63,462 nt of DNA, taken from the NCBI RefSeq assembly GCF_003385395.1, contig NZ_QNUG01000020.1, positions 1-63,462 on the forward strand. The letters run 5' to 3'. The notes under the pieces are model-generated. The model ran no database searches, had not been told where the DNA came from, and worked only from the letters and a program-made list of their open reading frames with translations. Shown one piece after another: positions 1 through 8,342 of the stretch (within the stretch, counting starts at the first letter, position 1; each line of letters starts with the position of its first letter). This DNA comes from Epilithonimonas hispanica (GTDB taxonomy: Bacteria > Bacteroidota > Bacteroidia > Flavobacteriales > Weeksellaceae). A program made the position numbers and the translations under genes.

Positions 1-122
1 ATAGCTGTCATCAAACGAAAGCTGCCATTTCTACCAAAAGAAGAATTTTTATCAATAAAAAATTCAAATAATATTTGCTCTTTAACATAGAAATCTTTGC
101 GATAAATTCTAATTTCTTCAAA

Positions 123-1391
123 TTAATTAATCAATTCGAATCTTGCATATTCTGCAATTTTCTTTGGCAATTTGATTCCGTCTGGCGTTTGGTTATTTTC
201 TAACAAAGCTGCCATAATTCTTGGCAAAGCCATTGCAGAACCGTTCAATGTATGAACCAACTGTGTTTTTCCATCGCCTTTGTAACGGCATTTCAAACGA
301 GTTGCCTGGAACGTTTCAAAATTGGAAACAGAACTTACTTCCAACCATTTTTCTTGCGCTGCACTCCAAACCTCGAAATCGTAAGTCATTGCTGATGCAA
401 AACCTGTATCGCCACCACACAATCTCAAGATTCTGTAAGGCAATTCCAAATCTTCCAAAATAGATTTAACGTGCTCTACCATTTCTTCCAAAACAGCATA
501 AGAATTTTCAGGTTTTTCGATTCTTACAATCTCCACTTTTTCGAATTGGTGAAGTCTGTTCAAACCTCTCACGTGCGCTCCGTAACTTCCCGCTTCTCTT
601 CTATAACACTGAGAAAAAGCTGTGTTTTTGATTGGCAAATCTTTCTCGTCAATAATCACATCTCTGTAGATATTGGTCACTGGAACTTCCGCAGTTGGAA
701 TCAGGTACAAATCGTCTGCACCAACATAGTACATTTGTCCTTCTTTATCAGGCAATTGTCCAGTTCCATAACCAGAAGCTTCGTTCACAACGTGTGGAAC
801 GTTCACTTCCTGATAACCTGCATCTGTATTTTTGTCCAAGAAATATTGAACCAAAGCTCTCTGCAATCTTGCACCTTTTCCGAAATAAACAGGAAAACCA
901 GCACCAGCTACTTTAACACCTAATTCAAAATCAATCAGGTTATATTTTTTTGCTAATTCCCAATGAGGAATTGCACCTTCGCCAAGACCTTCCACTGTTG
1001 TAGATTCGTAAACAATCTCGTTGTCATCAGCAGAAACTCCGGCAACTACTTTCTCGTAAGGGATATTTGGGATTTGATATAGAATATCGAGAAGAGATTT
1101 CTCAACTTCATTCAATTGATTTTGTAATTCTTTGCTGGACTCTTTGTATTGCGACGTTTGGGATTTAGCAGCTTCTGCTTCCTCTTTTTTTCCGTCTTTC
1201 ATCAGAATTCCGATTTCTTTGGAAATTCTGTTCATTTCGGAAAGTTGTGAGTCTAGCTCAAACTGTAATCTTTTTCTTTCGTCGTCAGCATTCACGGCTG
1301 CATCGACCAAATCTAATTCCTTGAAGTTTCTTTTCTTCAAGCCTTCCAAAACGCGCTCTTTGTTCTCGCGCAAAAAATTAACCTGTAACAT
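123..1391 (-). CDS. serS: Seryl-tRNA synthetase
   Basis: Charges tRNA-Ser with serine in the cytoplasm. The 422-residue protein has the expected family layout: an N-terminal helical coiled-coil arm (about residues 1-110, rich in Glu/Lys with heptad spacing) followed by a class II catalytic core. Visible core elements are the TAEVPVTN segment, FSQCYRREAGSYG (motif 2) and the C-terminal LNGSAMALPRIMAALLEN block with the motif 3 arginine. The length is normal for SerS. The ATG start begins the canonical MLQVNFLREN sequence. A TAAATTTG box lies about 63 bases upstream, so the gene is probably transcribed alone. No oddities seen. Confidence 0.98.
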   Translation of the reverse strand: MLQVNFLRENKERVLEGLKKRNFKELDLVDAAVNADDERKRLQFELDSQLSEMNRISKEIGILMKDGKKEEAEAAKSQTSQYKESSKELQNQLNEVEKSLLDILYQIPNIPYEKVVAGVSADDNEIVYESTTVEGLGEGAIPHWELAKKYNLIDFELGVKVAGAGFPVYFGKGARLQRALVQYFLDKNTDAGYQEVNVPHVVNEASGYGTGQLPDKEGQMYYVGADDLYLIPTAEVPVTNIYRDVIIDEKDLPIKNTAFSQCYRREAGSYGAHVRGLNRLHQFEKVEIVRIEKPENSYAVLEEMVEHVKSILEDLELPYRILRLCGGDTGFASAMTYDFEVWSAAQEKWLEVSSVSNFETFQATRLKCRYKGDGKTQLVHTLNGSAMALPRIMAALLENNQTPDGIKLPKKIAEYARFELIN

Positions 1392-1454
1392 AGTTTGGTT
1401 GTTGGTTGATAGTATTTAATAATCAGAAAATCAATATTAATTCTCTGACGATTG

Positions 1455-1462
1455 CAAATTTA
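1455..1462 (-). promoter_or_regulatory. Putative -7 box (TAAATTTG) of serS
   Basis: Exact match, on the minus strand, to the Bacteroidota -7 consensus TAnnTTTG, 63 bases upstream of the serS ATG. No convincing -33 TTTG was identified. Confidence 0.5.
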
Positions 1463-1468
1463 AGGATT

Positions 1469-1975
1469 TTATTTCACGATTTTGACAATGTTTGGTTGCC
1501 CTTTCGTTTTTGTGAATTTCAGCTCATCATTATACCAAAGTTTGGATATTTGGAAAAGAGAAGGTGCTGAAGTGTACTCTATCCTGATTGTATCGTAATC
1601 ATCAGGCAGCACTACATCTTTTGTTGACAACTTAATCACAAATTTGGAATAATAAGTTTGCTCTGTATCATTGCTGAGAGCATCGATTTTTAATCGAACT
1701 GCACCCGCTGGATAATCCATATAGACAACTGTATCAGCATCTTTCGGAAATGTATAGCCCGAAATTGTCTGCAAATCTCTTGTTCCTAAAAGATCTTGCA
1801 AAACAACTGCAGAATAGGATCCATCAATATTTGAATTCAGTAAGTCTTGTCCTGTAGTTGCACTACTCATATAAAGCTTTAAAACTTGATCTATAACCTG
1901 TGTTTCTCCCTCATCTCTTTGGCAAGAGAGCAAGAGAAAAATGGAAGATAATATGATTGATATCTTGAGTTTCAT
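1469..1975 (-). CDS. Putative lipoprotein of unknown function
   Basis: A 168-residue protein beginning with a lipoprotein signal peptide: basic MKLK, hydrophobic core and the lipobox LLSC with the modified cysteine at about residue 18. The rest is soluble, with no motif I recognise. It is expected to be anchored to a periplasmic or outer-membrane leaflet. It lies 15 bases after the flippase gene on the same strand but has its own -7 box (TATCTTTG) in that gap. The box ends only 5 bases before the ATG, so the mRNA may be leaderless. The signal peptide fixes the start. Function is unknown; neighbourhood to polysaccharide genes is the only hint. Confidence 0.8.
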   Translation of the reverse strand: MKLKISIILSSIFLLLSCQRDEGETQVIDQVLKLYMSSATTGQDLLNSNIDGSYSAVVLQDLLGTRDLQTISGYTFPKDADTVVYMDYPAGAVRLKIDALSNDTEQTYYSKFVIKLSTKDVVLPDDYDTIRIEYTSAPSLFQISKLWYNDELKFTKTKGQPNIVKIVK

Positions 1976-1980
1976 TATGA

Positions 1981-1988
1981 CAAAGATA
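1981..1988 (-). promoter_or_regulatory. Putative -7 box (TATCTTTG) of the lipoprotein gene
   Basis: Exact TAnnTTTG match on the minus strand, 5 bases upstream of the lipoprotein ATG. At the usual spacing transcription would begin at or next to the start codon. Confidence 0.5.
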
Positions 1989-1990
1989 CT

Positions 1991-3235
1991 TTATTTCAAA
2001 GTTCGAAGATAGGTAAGAAATGAAAACATCATTAAAAATCCAATAATCGTTAATGTAACTGCTAAGGAAATTGCCATTCCCAGCACTCCAAATTTGGGAA
2101 CTAAGAAATAAGAGAAAATAGCTAAAAGAATGAGTGAAAGGATTGAATAAAATGTATTTCGTTTCATCAAACCTACTGCAGAGAGCATATTTCCATATAA
2201 ATTCCTAAGTAGCATACTCGCACAAAAAGTTGCTAATAAGATTGAAAATTCTACCGAATTATCTAAATAAGATGCACCAAAAAAAAGTTTCAGTATCATC
2301 GTGTTGAAAAACCAGCCAACTATCAATATAATAAAGGATATAGGAATGAAAATCTTATAATAATTCTTTATATAATTAATTAAAAAGTTTTTATCAAGGT
2401 GGTTTTTAGCCAACACTGGATAATCGCTTTGCATGAAAGATAGGGCTAAAAAAGTAATATTTGCAGGAATTAATAATGCAACTTTATAGTTAGCAACTGC
2501 AGATTCGTCCTTAAAAAAATTCAATAGTAATATATCTGCCGAAAAAAAAGCGTCTGACAATAGCGCTGTTAATGAAGCATACAGAGCAAAACTCCAGATT
2601 TCTTTTTTGTTATATCTCAATAATGGTTTTGTAGGCTTCTTGGATTTCTTATACCAAAAAAGTGAAAAAAACGGAGCAATAGCATTGGCAATCAAATAAC
2701 CATATAATCCCCAAAAGATTGAAAATACAACCATAAGGACTAATCCAGAAATATTAACAACGTTGTTTATCATCGCGAACTCGTCATTCTTCAGATAAAT
2801 ACGTCGCTCTGCCTGGATGTGGCTAAAAAAATAAAACCCAATCAGTCTAATTGTAAAAAAAAAGAAAATATAAAAAATGTAATAATAATGACTTACATAT
2901 AAAAACGAAATCAAAAAAAACACAACACTTAGGATAACCTGATTAAGAAAACCTTTCTTCAAAAGATATTCCGCCAGCTCTCTTTTCTCCTCATCAGCAT
3001 TACTCAATGAGCCAAATCTAATCAAGCTTTGAAAACTTCCAAGCCCGCTAAAAGAGACAAAAACCACAAAAAAAGAAGTCACAATACTTAATAGTCCAAA
3101 CTCTTTTTCAGGTAGAATCCTAATCATAAAAAGAGAGCCAGCAAATGCACAGATTTTGGTTATTAATAATGACAAAAAAACATGTTGTCCCTTATTAGCA
3201 AAGAATGCTTTGATAAAATCCGCTAAACTTTTCAT
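1991..3235 (-). CDS. Polysaccharide/O-antigen flippase (Wzx/MOP-type membrane protein)
   Basis: A 414-residue, strongly hydrophobic protein with about 12 predicted transmembrane segments, short charged loops and an N-terminal segment typical of polysaccharide exporters of the MOP superfamily (IRILPEKEFGLLSIVTSFF). Such proteins flip lipid-linked glycans across the inner membrane. The gene follows the GT4 glycosyltransferase gene by 49 bases on the same strand, which supports a role in surface glycan assembly. There is no Wzy polymerase or further glycan cluster here, so the substrate cannot be named. Family is assigned from topology and local motifs, not from a catalytic residue. Confidence 0.85.
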   Translation of the reverse strand: MKSLADFIKAFFANKGQHVFLSLLITKICAFAGSLFMIRILPEKEFGLLSIVTSFFVVFVSFSGLGSFQSLIRFGSLSNADEEKRELAEYLLKKGFLNQVILSVVFFLISFLYVSHYYYIFYIFFFFTIRLIGFYFFSHIQAERRIYLKNDEFAMINNVVNISGLVLMVVFSIFWGLYGYLIANAIAPFFSLFWYKKSKKPTKPLLRYNKKEIWSFALYASLTALLSDAFFSADILLLNFFKDESAVANYKVALLIPANITFLALSFMQSDYPVLAKNHLDKNFLINYIKNYYKIFIPISFIILIVGWFFNTMILKLFFGASYLDNSVEFSILLATFCASMLLRNLYGNMLSAVGLMKRNTFYSILSLILLAIFSYFLVPKFGVLGMAISLAVTLTIIGFLMMFSFLTYLRTLK

Positions 3236-3284
3236 TTTAGTTTGATAAATGCCTTTTAATCATTCTTTAAATAATTATCAGATT

Positions 3285-4397
3285 TTATAACACGCTATTG
3301 TAAACCTCACTAAAATCCTTTGCTACTGTTGAAACCGAAAAATTATCTAAAATGTATTGATGTAGTTGTTCCGGAGAATCTATGTTAATATTTCTAGTCA
3401 GCATATTTTTCATTGCCAAATATAATTCTTCTGTAGATCTATTAATCAGAATCCCTTGATTCTCATTTATAATTTCCGGAATTCCACCTACTCGAGTTGC
3501 AATAACGGGAGTTCCAGAAGAAATGGATTCAAGCAACACACAAGGCAAATTTTCATAATCACTGAAGAGGATAAAACAATCGCTATTTCTCATCTTTTCA
3601 GCAACATCTTTATGGGAAATTTCTCCAAATGTTTTGATAAAATCTTGAGCATTATGCTTTTCAATGATGTTATTAAGCCTTGCTACATCACCATCTCCGC
3701 CAATATGAAATTCGAAATTTTCATATTCTTTTCTAAGTCGAATAGCCGCCTCAATCATCAAATCCGGGTTTTTAAGCGGGATAAGATTCGATATATGAAG
3801 AAACGTAAAAACATTCCTCTGAGAGACTGCGGGATAAAAAACCTTCGTGTCTACTACATTCCCAACAACTTTAAAATTTTTTCCTAGTTCTAGTTTTTCT
3901 AAATCTTCTTTCAGATCTCTACTTACAGGCAATAAATAAGATGCCTTTTTGGCAATAGTCCGCGCAATAAATAAAGTTGTAAAAGAAAGTTTGCTTCTAT
4001 TAATTTTCAGAAAACCAGACCAATGCTCAGACACTACATAAGGAATCTTATATTTCCGTTTAATATAGATTGCAAAAAGCATATTATTATGAAGCACGTT
4101 GGCGTGTACAATATCAGGAGTTCTCATGTTTTCAAATCCCATTTTGTAAGCCTTCATCCTTCTAATAAAATTCTGAATTGGATTCTTTGAATTCTTGTAA
4201 TAGATAATCAAAGTTCTAATTCCATTGATGACCTTCTCATCAAAAACAAAAATTTCCTTTTGATTAAAATCTCCGATTGCATGCAGGACTTCCACATCAT
4301 GCAAAGTAGAAACCGCTTCTGCATGGCGTTGTACAAAATTGCCATTCGTAGTTTCTAATCTATTGGGAAACCAAGAAGAAATGAAAAGTACTTTCAA
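3285..4397 (-). CDS. Glycosyltransferase family 4 protein
   Basis: A 370-residue GT-B fold glycosyltransferase. Visible features are the N-terminal VLFISSWFPN Rossmann start, a VVSEHWSGF segment, FLHISNLIPLKNPDLMIEA at the start of the C-terminal domain, and the GT4 donor-site stretch LPCVLLESISSGTPVIAT followed by VGGIPEII. It would transfer a sugar from a nucleotide-sugar donor onto a lipid-linked or polysaccharide acceptor at the cytoplasmic face. The start appears to be TTG (4397): the frame has no ATG or GTG before the upstream stop, and the conserved first strand begins immediately after it. Donor and acceptor cannot be told from sequence. Confidence 0.9.
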   Translation of the reverse strand: MKVLFISSWFPNRLETTNGNFVQRHAEAVSTLHDVEVLHAIGDFNQKEIFVFDEKVINGIRTLIIYYKNSKNPIQNFIRRMKAYKMGFENMRTPDIVHANVLHNNMLFAIYIKRKYKIPYVVSEHWSGFLKINRSKLSFTTLFIARTIAKKASYLLPVSRDLKEDLEKLELGKNFKVVGNVVDTKVFYPAVSQRNVFTFLHISNLIPLKNPDLMIEAAIRLRKEYENFEFHIGGDGDVARLNNIIEKHNAQDFIKTFGEISHKDVAEKMRNSDCFILFSDYENLPCVLLESISSGTPVIATRVGGIPEIINENQGILINRSTEELYLAMKNMLTRNINIDSPEQLHQYILDNFSVSTVAKDFSEVYNSVL

Positions 4398-4439
4398 AAT
4401 TACATTTTTGAAATTATAAGAATCTTGAATTAATCAAGA

Positions 4440-4928
4440 CTAAGATATTGAAGAAGCCCAACTTCTTGCAAAAGGTTGTAAAAAATGACTCAAGAAATCG
4501 AGATAAGTATTTTTTGAAAAATCAAAAACCTCGATATCTTTGGACAATTCTCCACTTCTAATTTTAGCTTTGAAGTCTGATAATTTCAAAGTTTTCACTT
4601 CTCCATTTTCAACAAAGCTGGCTTTCATTCTGTCAAATAATCCAAGGTCAAACTCTGCATCCAGTTCTCTCATTATTTTTCCAAGTGCATCGATACTGCA
4701 ACCAGAAGCGACTTCTTTTTCCTCATCTACACAGATGATGATAAACTGATTTTTTTCAATCTTAAAAGAAGACGACAATTCTTTTCCGTGAGCAGCCCAA
4801 CCACCTAAAAAATCATACAATTTTTCTGCAATTGTTTTGCTTTCTTTAGCTGTGAAAGGTCTTGAAGCGGGATATATAATGACACGATAATCGTTCGTTT
4901 CTACAATACTTGATTCTTCGATTTTCAT
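4440..4928 (-). CDS. Small conserved flavobacterial protein without recognisable domain
   Basis: A 162-residue soluble protein. From memory, relatives in flavobacterial genomes carry the name 'ABC transporter ATPase'. The sequence does not support that: there is no Walker A (GxxxxGKS/T), no LSGGQ signature, no Walker B, and the length is far below an ATPase domain. It has alternating beta-like and helical stretches (RVIIYPASRPF, QFIIICVDEE) and no signal peptide or membrane segment, so it is probably cytoplasmic. It ends 42 bases before the glycosyltransferase gene and may be co-transcribed. Function unknown. Confidence 0.8.
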   Translation of the reverse strand: MKIEESSIVETNDYRVIIYPASRPFTAKESKTIAEKLYDFLGGWAAHGKELSSSFKIEKNQFIIICVDEEKEVASGCSIDALGKIMRELDAEFDLGLFDRMKASFVENGEVKTLKLSDFKAKIRSGELSKDIEVFDFSKNTYLDFLSHFLQPFARSWASSIS

Positions 4929-5035
4929 AAGAAGATATTTATTGATTTTTATTTGTCTTAAGGAATCGCTGTTGACGAGTTCTTTTTTGAATTTAAAGAT
5001 ATAAAATTACGGATTTTTTATCTAAATCCGTAAAA

Positions 5036-5066
5036 TGAAAAGCCCCAGAAATTCTGAGGCTTTAAT
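5036..5066 (-). terminator. Hairpin terminator after the MCE/Fe-S operon
   Basis: Inverted repeat AAAGCC-CAGAA / TTCTG-GGCTTT with a T-rich stretch on either side, about 20 bases downstream of the last gene of the minus-strand operon. It could also block plus-strand read-through. Confidence 0.6.
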
Positions 5067-5084
5067 TTTTTTTGTAAAGATGAT

Positions 5085-5870
5085 TTAAAGATCTTCTGCT
5101 TCTGCCAAAAGCTCCACAATATCTTTTACTTCTACTTCTGTATTTTTGTTGAAGTGTTTTACACCATCTGTCATCATAGTATTACAAAATGGGCAACCGG
5201 TTGCAATCACTTTTGGCTCGAATGAAAGTGCTTCTTCTGTTCTTTCTATATTGATATCTTTATTACCTTTTTCCGGTTCTTTGAACATCTGTGCGCCACC
5301 AGCTCCACAACATAAGCCGTTGGTTTTGCAACGTTTCATTTCCACCAATTCTGCATCTAGTTTTTCAAGAAGCATCCTTGGCGCTTCGTATTCGTCATTC
5401 GCTCTTCCTAGATAACAAGGGTCGTGGAATGTGATTTTCTTTCCTTTGAAACTTCCACCTTCAATTTTCAATCTGCCTTCATTCATCAAGTTTTTAAGAA
5501 ATTGAGTATGATGTAATACTTCGTAATTTCCGCCTAAACTTGGATATTCATTTTTCAAAGTATTGAAACAATGTGGGCAAGCTGTAACGATTTTTTTGAC
5601 TTCGTAAGCATTCAAAACTTCGATATTAGTCAAAGCCATCATCTGGAAAACAAATTCGTTTCCGGCACGTTTTGCTGGATCTCCAGTACAAGATTCTTCT
5701 TGTCCTAGAACAGCAAATTCAACATTGATTTTATTAAGGATTTTGCAGAATGCACGCGTGATTTTTTTCGCACGGTCATCGAAACTTCCAGCACAACCAA
5801 CCCAAAAGAGAACTTCCGGAGATTTGCCTTCCATTGCATATTCTGCCATTGTTTTTATAGTGAAATCCAT
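5085..5870 (-). CDS. CCG-domain (Fe-S)-binding protein (HdrB/HdrD/LutA-like)
   Basis: A 261-residue protein with two cysteine-rich CCG-type (DUF224) domains. The first carries WVGCAGS near residue 25 and ACPHC near residue 113. The second carries HDPCYLGR, LCCGAGG and a final GCPFC. Such domains bind non-cubane or [4Fe-4S] clusters and act at the electron-accepting or donating site in heterodisulfide reductase, glycolate oxidase and ETF:menaquinone oxidoreductase-type enzymes. It lies 79 bases downstream of the membrane ferredoxin subunit, on the same strand. Together they match the domain order of the roughly 700-residue membrane HdrD/NarI fusion. The electron donor is not shown by the sequence; ETF is an inference. 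Confidence 0.88.
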   Translation of the reverse strand: MDFTIKTMAEYAMEGKSPEVLFWVGCAGSFDDRAKKITRAFCKILNKINVEFAVLGQEESCTGDPAKRAGNEFVFQMMALTNIEVLNAYEVKKIVTACPHCFNTLKNEYPSLGGNYEVLHHTQFLKNLMNEGRLKIEGGSFKGKKITFHDPCYLGRANDEYEAPRMLLEKLDAELVEMKRCKTNGLCCGAGGAQMFKEPEKGNKDINIERTEEALSFEPKVIATGCPFCNTMMTDGVKHFNKNTEVEVKDIVELLAEAEDL

Positions 5871-5949
5871 ATTAGTTTCAATTTACCAATATAACAGTGG
5901 AACAATTTACCAATCTTTGTTACATTGTTACATTTTTTACATTGTTAGA

Positions 5950-7269
5950 TTAATTATCATTAGCCCAATTCAAACGATCAGCTTGATTATATTGCCAAGG
6001 TGCTGCATTGTTTTCAACGTTTGTCATCATCAAGTTTAATTCTGTAGGCGCTGCAGATTGTTCCATTACCAAGAATCTTCTCATTTCGAAAATAATTGAT
6101 AAAGGATCAATCAGAACCGGACAAGCCTCTACGCAAGCGTTACAAGTTGTGCAAGCCCAAAGTTCTTCTTTGGTAATATAATCGTTTAATAATTTTTTTC
6201 CATCATCAACAAACTTACCTCCGTTCTTGTTAATATTTCTTCCTACTTCTTCCAGACGATCTCTGGTTTTCATCATAATCAATCTCGGAGACAATTTTTT
6301 TCCTGTAATATTTGCAGGACAAGACGACGTACATCTTCCACACTCTGTACAAGAATACGCACTCATTAACTGATGCTGGTTGAGATCAAAAACATCCTCT
6401 GCTCCGAATTTCGAAGGAACTTCTGCCTCACCTTCGGCGGGAGCGGCGTAAGGATCTGCATTGGGATCCATCATTAATTTGATTTCCTTGGTTACAGAAT
6501 CCAGATTATTGAATTTTCCTTTTTTCTCGAGATTAGCAAACCAAGTATTTGGAAAAGCTAAAATGATATGAAGATGTTTGGAATAATAGAGATAATTCAT
6601 AAAGAACAGAATCCCAACAAAGTGAAACCACCAAGCTGATTTTTCAACAACATGAAGTGTTTCTAAACTGAAATTCCCAAAGAAAGGAAATAGATGTTTT
6701 GAGATTGGAAAATTAGAATCAAAGCGATTGGCATCAGCAAAATAATCAGCTCCATTCATTGTGAAGAAAGCGACCATTAAAGCAAATTCTATAATCAGAA
6801 TCCAGTTGGCATCTTGTTTTGGCCAACCGAAAAGCTCTTTCATCGTCAATCTTTTAACACCATAGAAATTTCTCCTGATGAAAAACACAACTACAGCGAA
6901 AACTACCAAAGCCGCTAGAACTTCTAAAATCGATGTGAAAAATGCATAGAAAGAACTTCCTAAAACGCTTTGAAGAAAACGATGTGTTCCGAAGATTCCA
7001 TCGATAATAATTTCTAATAACTCAATATTGATAATTACAAAACCAACATAAACAAAAATATGCAAAACTCCAGCGATAGGACGTTTTACCATTTTGCTTT
7101 GTCCGAGAGCGACTCTGGTCATAATTGCCCAGCGTTCCGATTTCCTATCGGTTCTGTTGATTTCTTTTCCTAATTTGATATTGCGATAGATCTCTTTCAG
7201 ACTTTTAAAAAACAGCCCGAAACCAGCAATTAAAAGAATTAGAAAAACAGCATTATCAATATATTGCAT
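5950..7269 (-). CDS. Membrane-bound 4Fe-4S ferredoxin-type oxidoreductase subunit
   Basis: A 439-residue protein. The N-terminal half has about five or six hydrophobic segments resembling a NarI/DUF3483-type cytochrome b domain. The C-terminal half has two 4Fe-4S motifs, CTECGRCTSSCP and CTTCNACVEACP. It should pass electrons between a soluble donor or acceptor and the quinone pool through the paired CCG protein encoded next. The gene starts 3 bases after the MCE gene, indicating one transcript. It corresponds to the N-terminal part of fused ETF:menaquinone-oxidoreductase-like proteins, which supports a split enzyme. Haem ligation was not verified residue by residue. Confidence 0.88.
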   Translation of the reverse strand: MQYIDNAVFLILLIAGFGLFFKSLKEIYRNIKLGKEINRTDRKSERWAIMTRVALGQSKMVKRPIAGVLHIFVYVGFVIINIELLEIIIDGIFGTHRFLQSVLGSSFYAFFTSILEVLAALVVFAVVVFFIRRNFYGVKRLTMKELFGWPKQDANWILIIEFALMVAFFTMNGADYFADANRFDSNFPISKHLFPFFGNFSLETLHVVEKSAWWFHFVGILFFMNYLYYSKHLHIILAFPNTWFANLEKKGKFNNLDSVTKEIKLMMDPNADPYAAPAEGEAEVPSKFGAEDVFDLNQHQLMSAYSCTECGRCTSSCPANITGKKLSPRLIMMKTRDRLEEVGRNINKNGGKFVDDGKKLLNDYITKEELWACTTCNACVEACPVLIDPLSIIFEMRRFLVMEQSAAPTELNLMMTNVENNAAPWQYNQADRLNWANDN

Positions 7270-7272
7270 AGT

Positions 7273-8223
7273 TTATTTTTTATCTGAGTTCTTACCAAAA
7301 ACCGAGAAGTTGATGTAACGTTTCGGATTAGCTTTTAAATCTAAAATCAATTCATTCAGATTTTTTGATGTCTGTTCTAGATTGTTGTAAAGTTGTTCAT
7401 CTTTCATCACTTTACCAAGTGTTCCCTCGCCTTTTTGTATGCTGGAAATAACGGTATTCAAGCTAGAAACTGTAGCATCAAGATTAGCGATAGTTTCATT
7501 CAGTTTTTTAGTATCAATACTTTGTGCAAGATTACCATATTTATCAACTGCCGAATTTGCAGAAATCATAGTCTGATTGGCATTATCCAATACTTTTTGC
7601 AAACGAGGATCGTTATTAGACAAAAGCGAATTAATCCCTTGCGAAGTACGATCATAAGAAGCAATTGTATGGTTTAGGCTTTTTAGTAACATTGCAATTT
7701 CAGCACGATTACGGTCATCAAACATTTTATTGGCATTGTTTGTCAAAGAATCCACTCTTTTTAAAACACTTTGTAATTGATCTTTCACTGGGCCTACTTG
7801 AGAAGAAAGATTATTGAGCATAGATAGTTGATAATTACCCTTCAAAGTATCTCCATCTTTTGCAGTTTCTCCACCATAAAAAAGATTGATTTTCATTTCT
7901 TTCCCAGACATCAATCCTGGTTCAAAAATCTCGACTGTAGAGTTTTTAGAAAATTCGTACTTATCATCTACTGTCAATTTCACTACAAAATGTAATTTCC
8001 CTCCATTGGTAATTGGTTTTATTTCATCTACTTGACCTACTTTCAGTCCATTGATAGAAACTGGATTAGAAACCGAAAGCCCTTCTACATTATCATATTT
8101 TATATAGAACACATTATCTGTTGTAAAAAGGTTTTTACCTTTCATAAATTGATATAGAACAACAAAACTGACAATCGTAAAAATAGCTATCAGCCCTGTT
8201 TTTAATTCTTTACTTAACTTCAC
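7273..8223 (-). CDS. MCE/MlaD-family lipid-transport protein
   Basis: A 316-residue protein with one N-terminal transmembrane anchor (about residues 8-26) and an MCE domain (about 38-115; YDNVEGLSVSNPVSINGLKVG is the conserved opening, here at its first part). A long coiled-coil-like C-terminal region follows (about 130-290). MCE proteins form hexameric rings that carry phospholipids between membranes. No MlaE permease or MlaF ATPase is in this window. The start is GTG, giving MKLSKEL. A TATATTTG box lies 23 bases upstream. It heads an operon with the two Fe-S proteins, an association not explained by its function. Confidence 0.9.
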   Translation of the reverse strand: MKLSKELKTGLIAIFTIVSFVVLYQFMKGKNLFTTDNVFYIKYDNVEGLSVSNPVSINGLKVGQVDEIKPITNGGKLHFVVKLTVDDKYEFSKNSTVEIFEPGLMSGKEMKINLFYGGETAKDGDTLKGNYQLSMLNNLSSQVGPVKDQLQSVLKRVDSLTNNANKMFDDRNRAEIAMLLKSLNHTIASYDRTSQGINSLLSNNDPRLQKVLDNANQTMISANSAVDKYGNLAQSIDTKKLNETIANLDATVSSLNTVISSIQKGEGTLGKVMKDEQLYNNLEQTSKNLNELILDLKANPKRYINFSVFGKNSDKK

Positions 8224-8246
8224 GTTTTTTTGTTTTAACTAATTAG

Positions 8247-8254
8247 CAAATATA
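8247..8254 (-). promoter_or_regulatory. Putative -7 box (TATATTTG) of the MCE/Fe-S operon
   Basis: Exact TAnnTTTG match on the minus strand, 23 bases upstream of the GTG start of the MCE gene. Confidence 0.5.
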
Positions 8255-8292
8255 TGAATATTGGATTTATAATTGATATAAATAAAAAACAA

Positions 8293-8318
8293 CAAAAGCG
8301 ACAATTATGCCGCTTTTG
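8293..8318 (-). terminator. Terminator of the PpiD-like gene
   Basis: Stem CAAAAGCG / CGCTTTTG with a 10-base loop, followed on the minus strand by a T-rich run, about 25 bases after the stop codon. Confidence 0.65.
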
Positions 8319-8342
8319 CTTATTCTGATATTTAATTAAGAA

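Noticed and set aside
1-122. Possible 5' part of a minus-strand gene at the left edge (open for about 39 codons)
   Set aside because: The frame has no ATG until the last three codons before the edge and a stop just upstream; too little sequence to support a gene. An ATG at 9-11 could start one outside the window.
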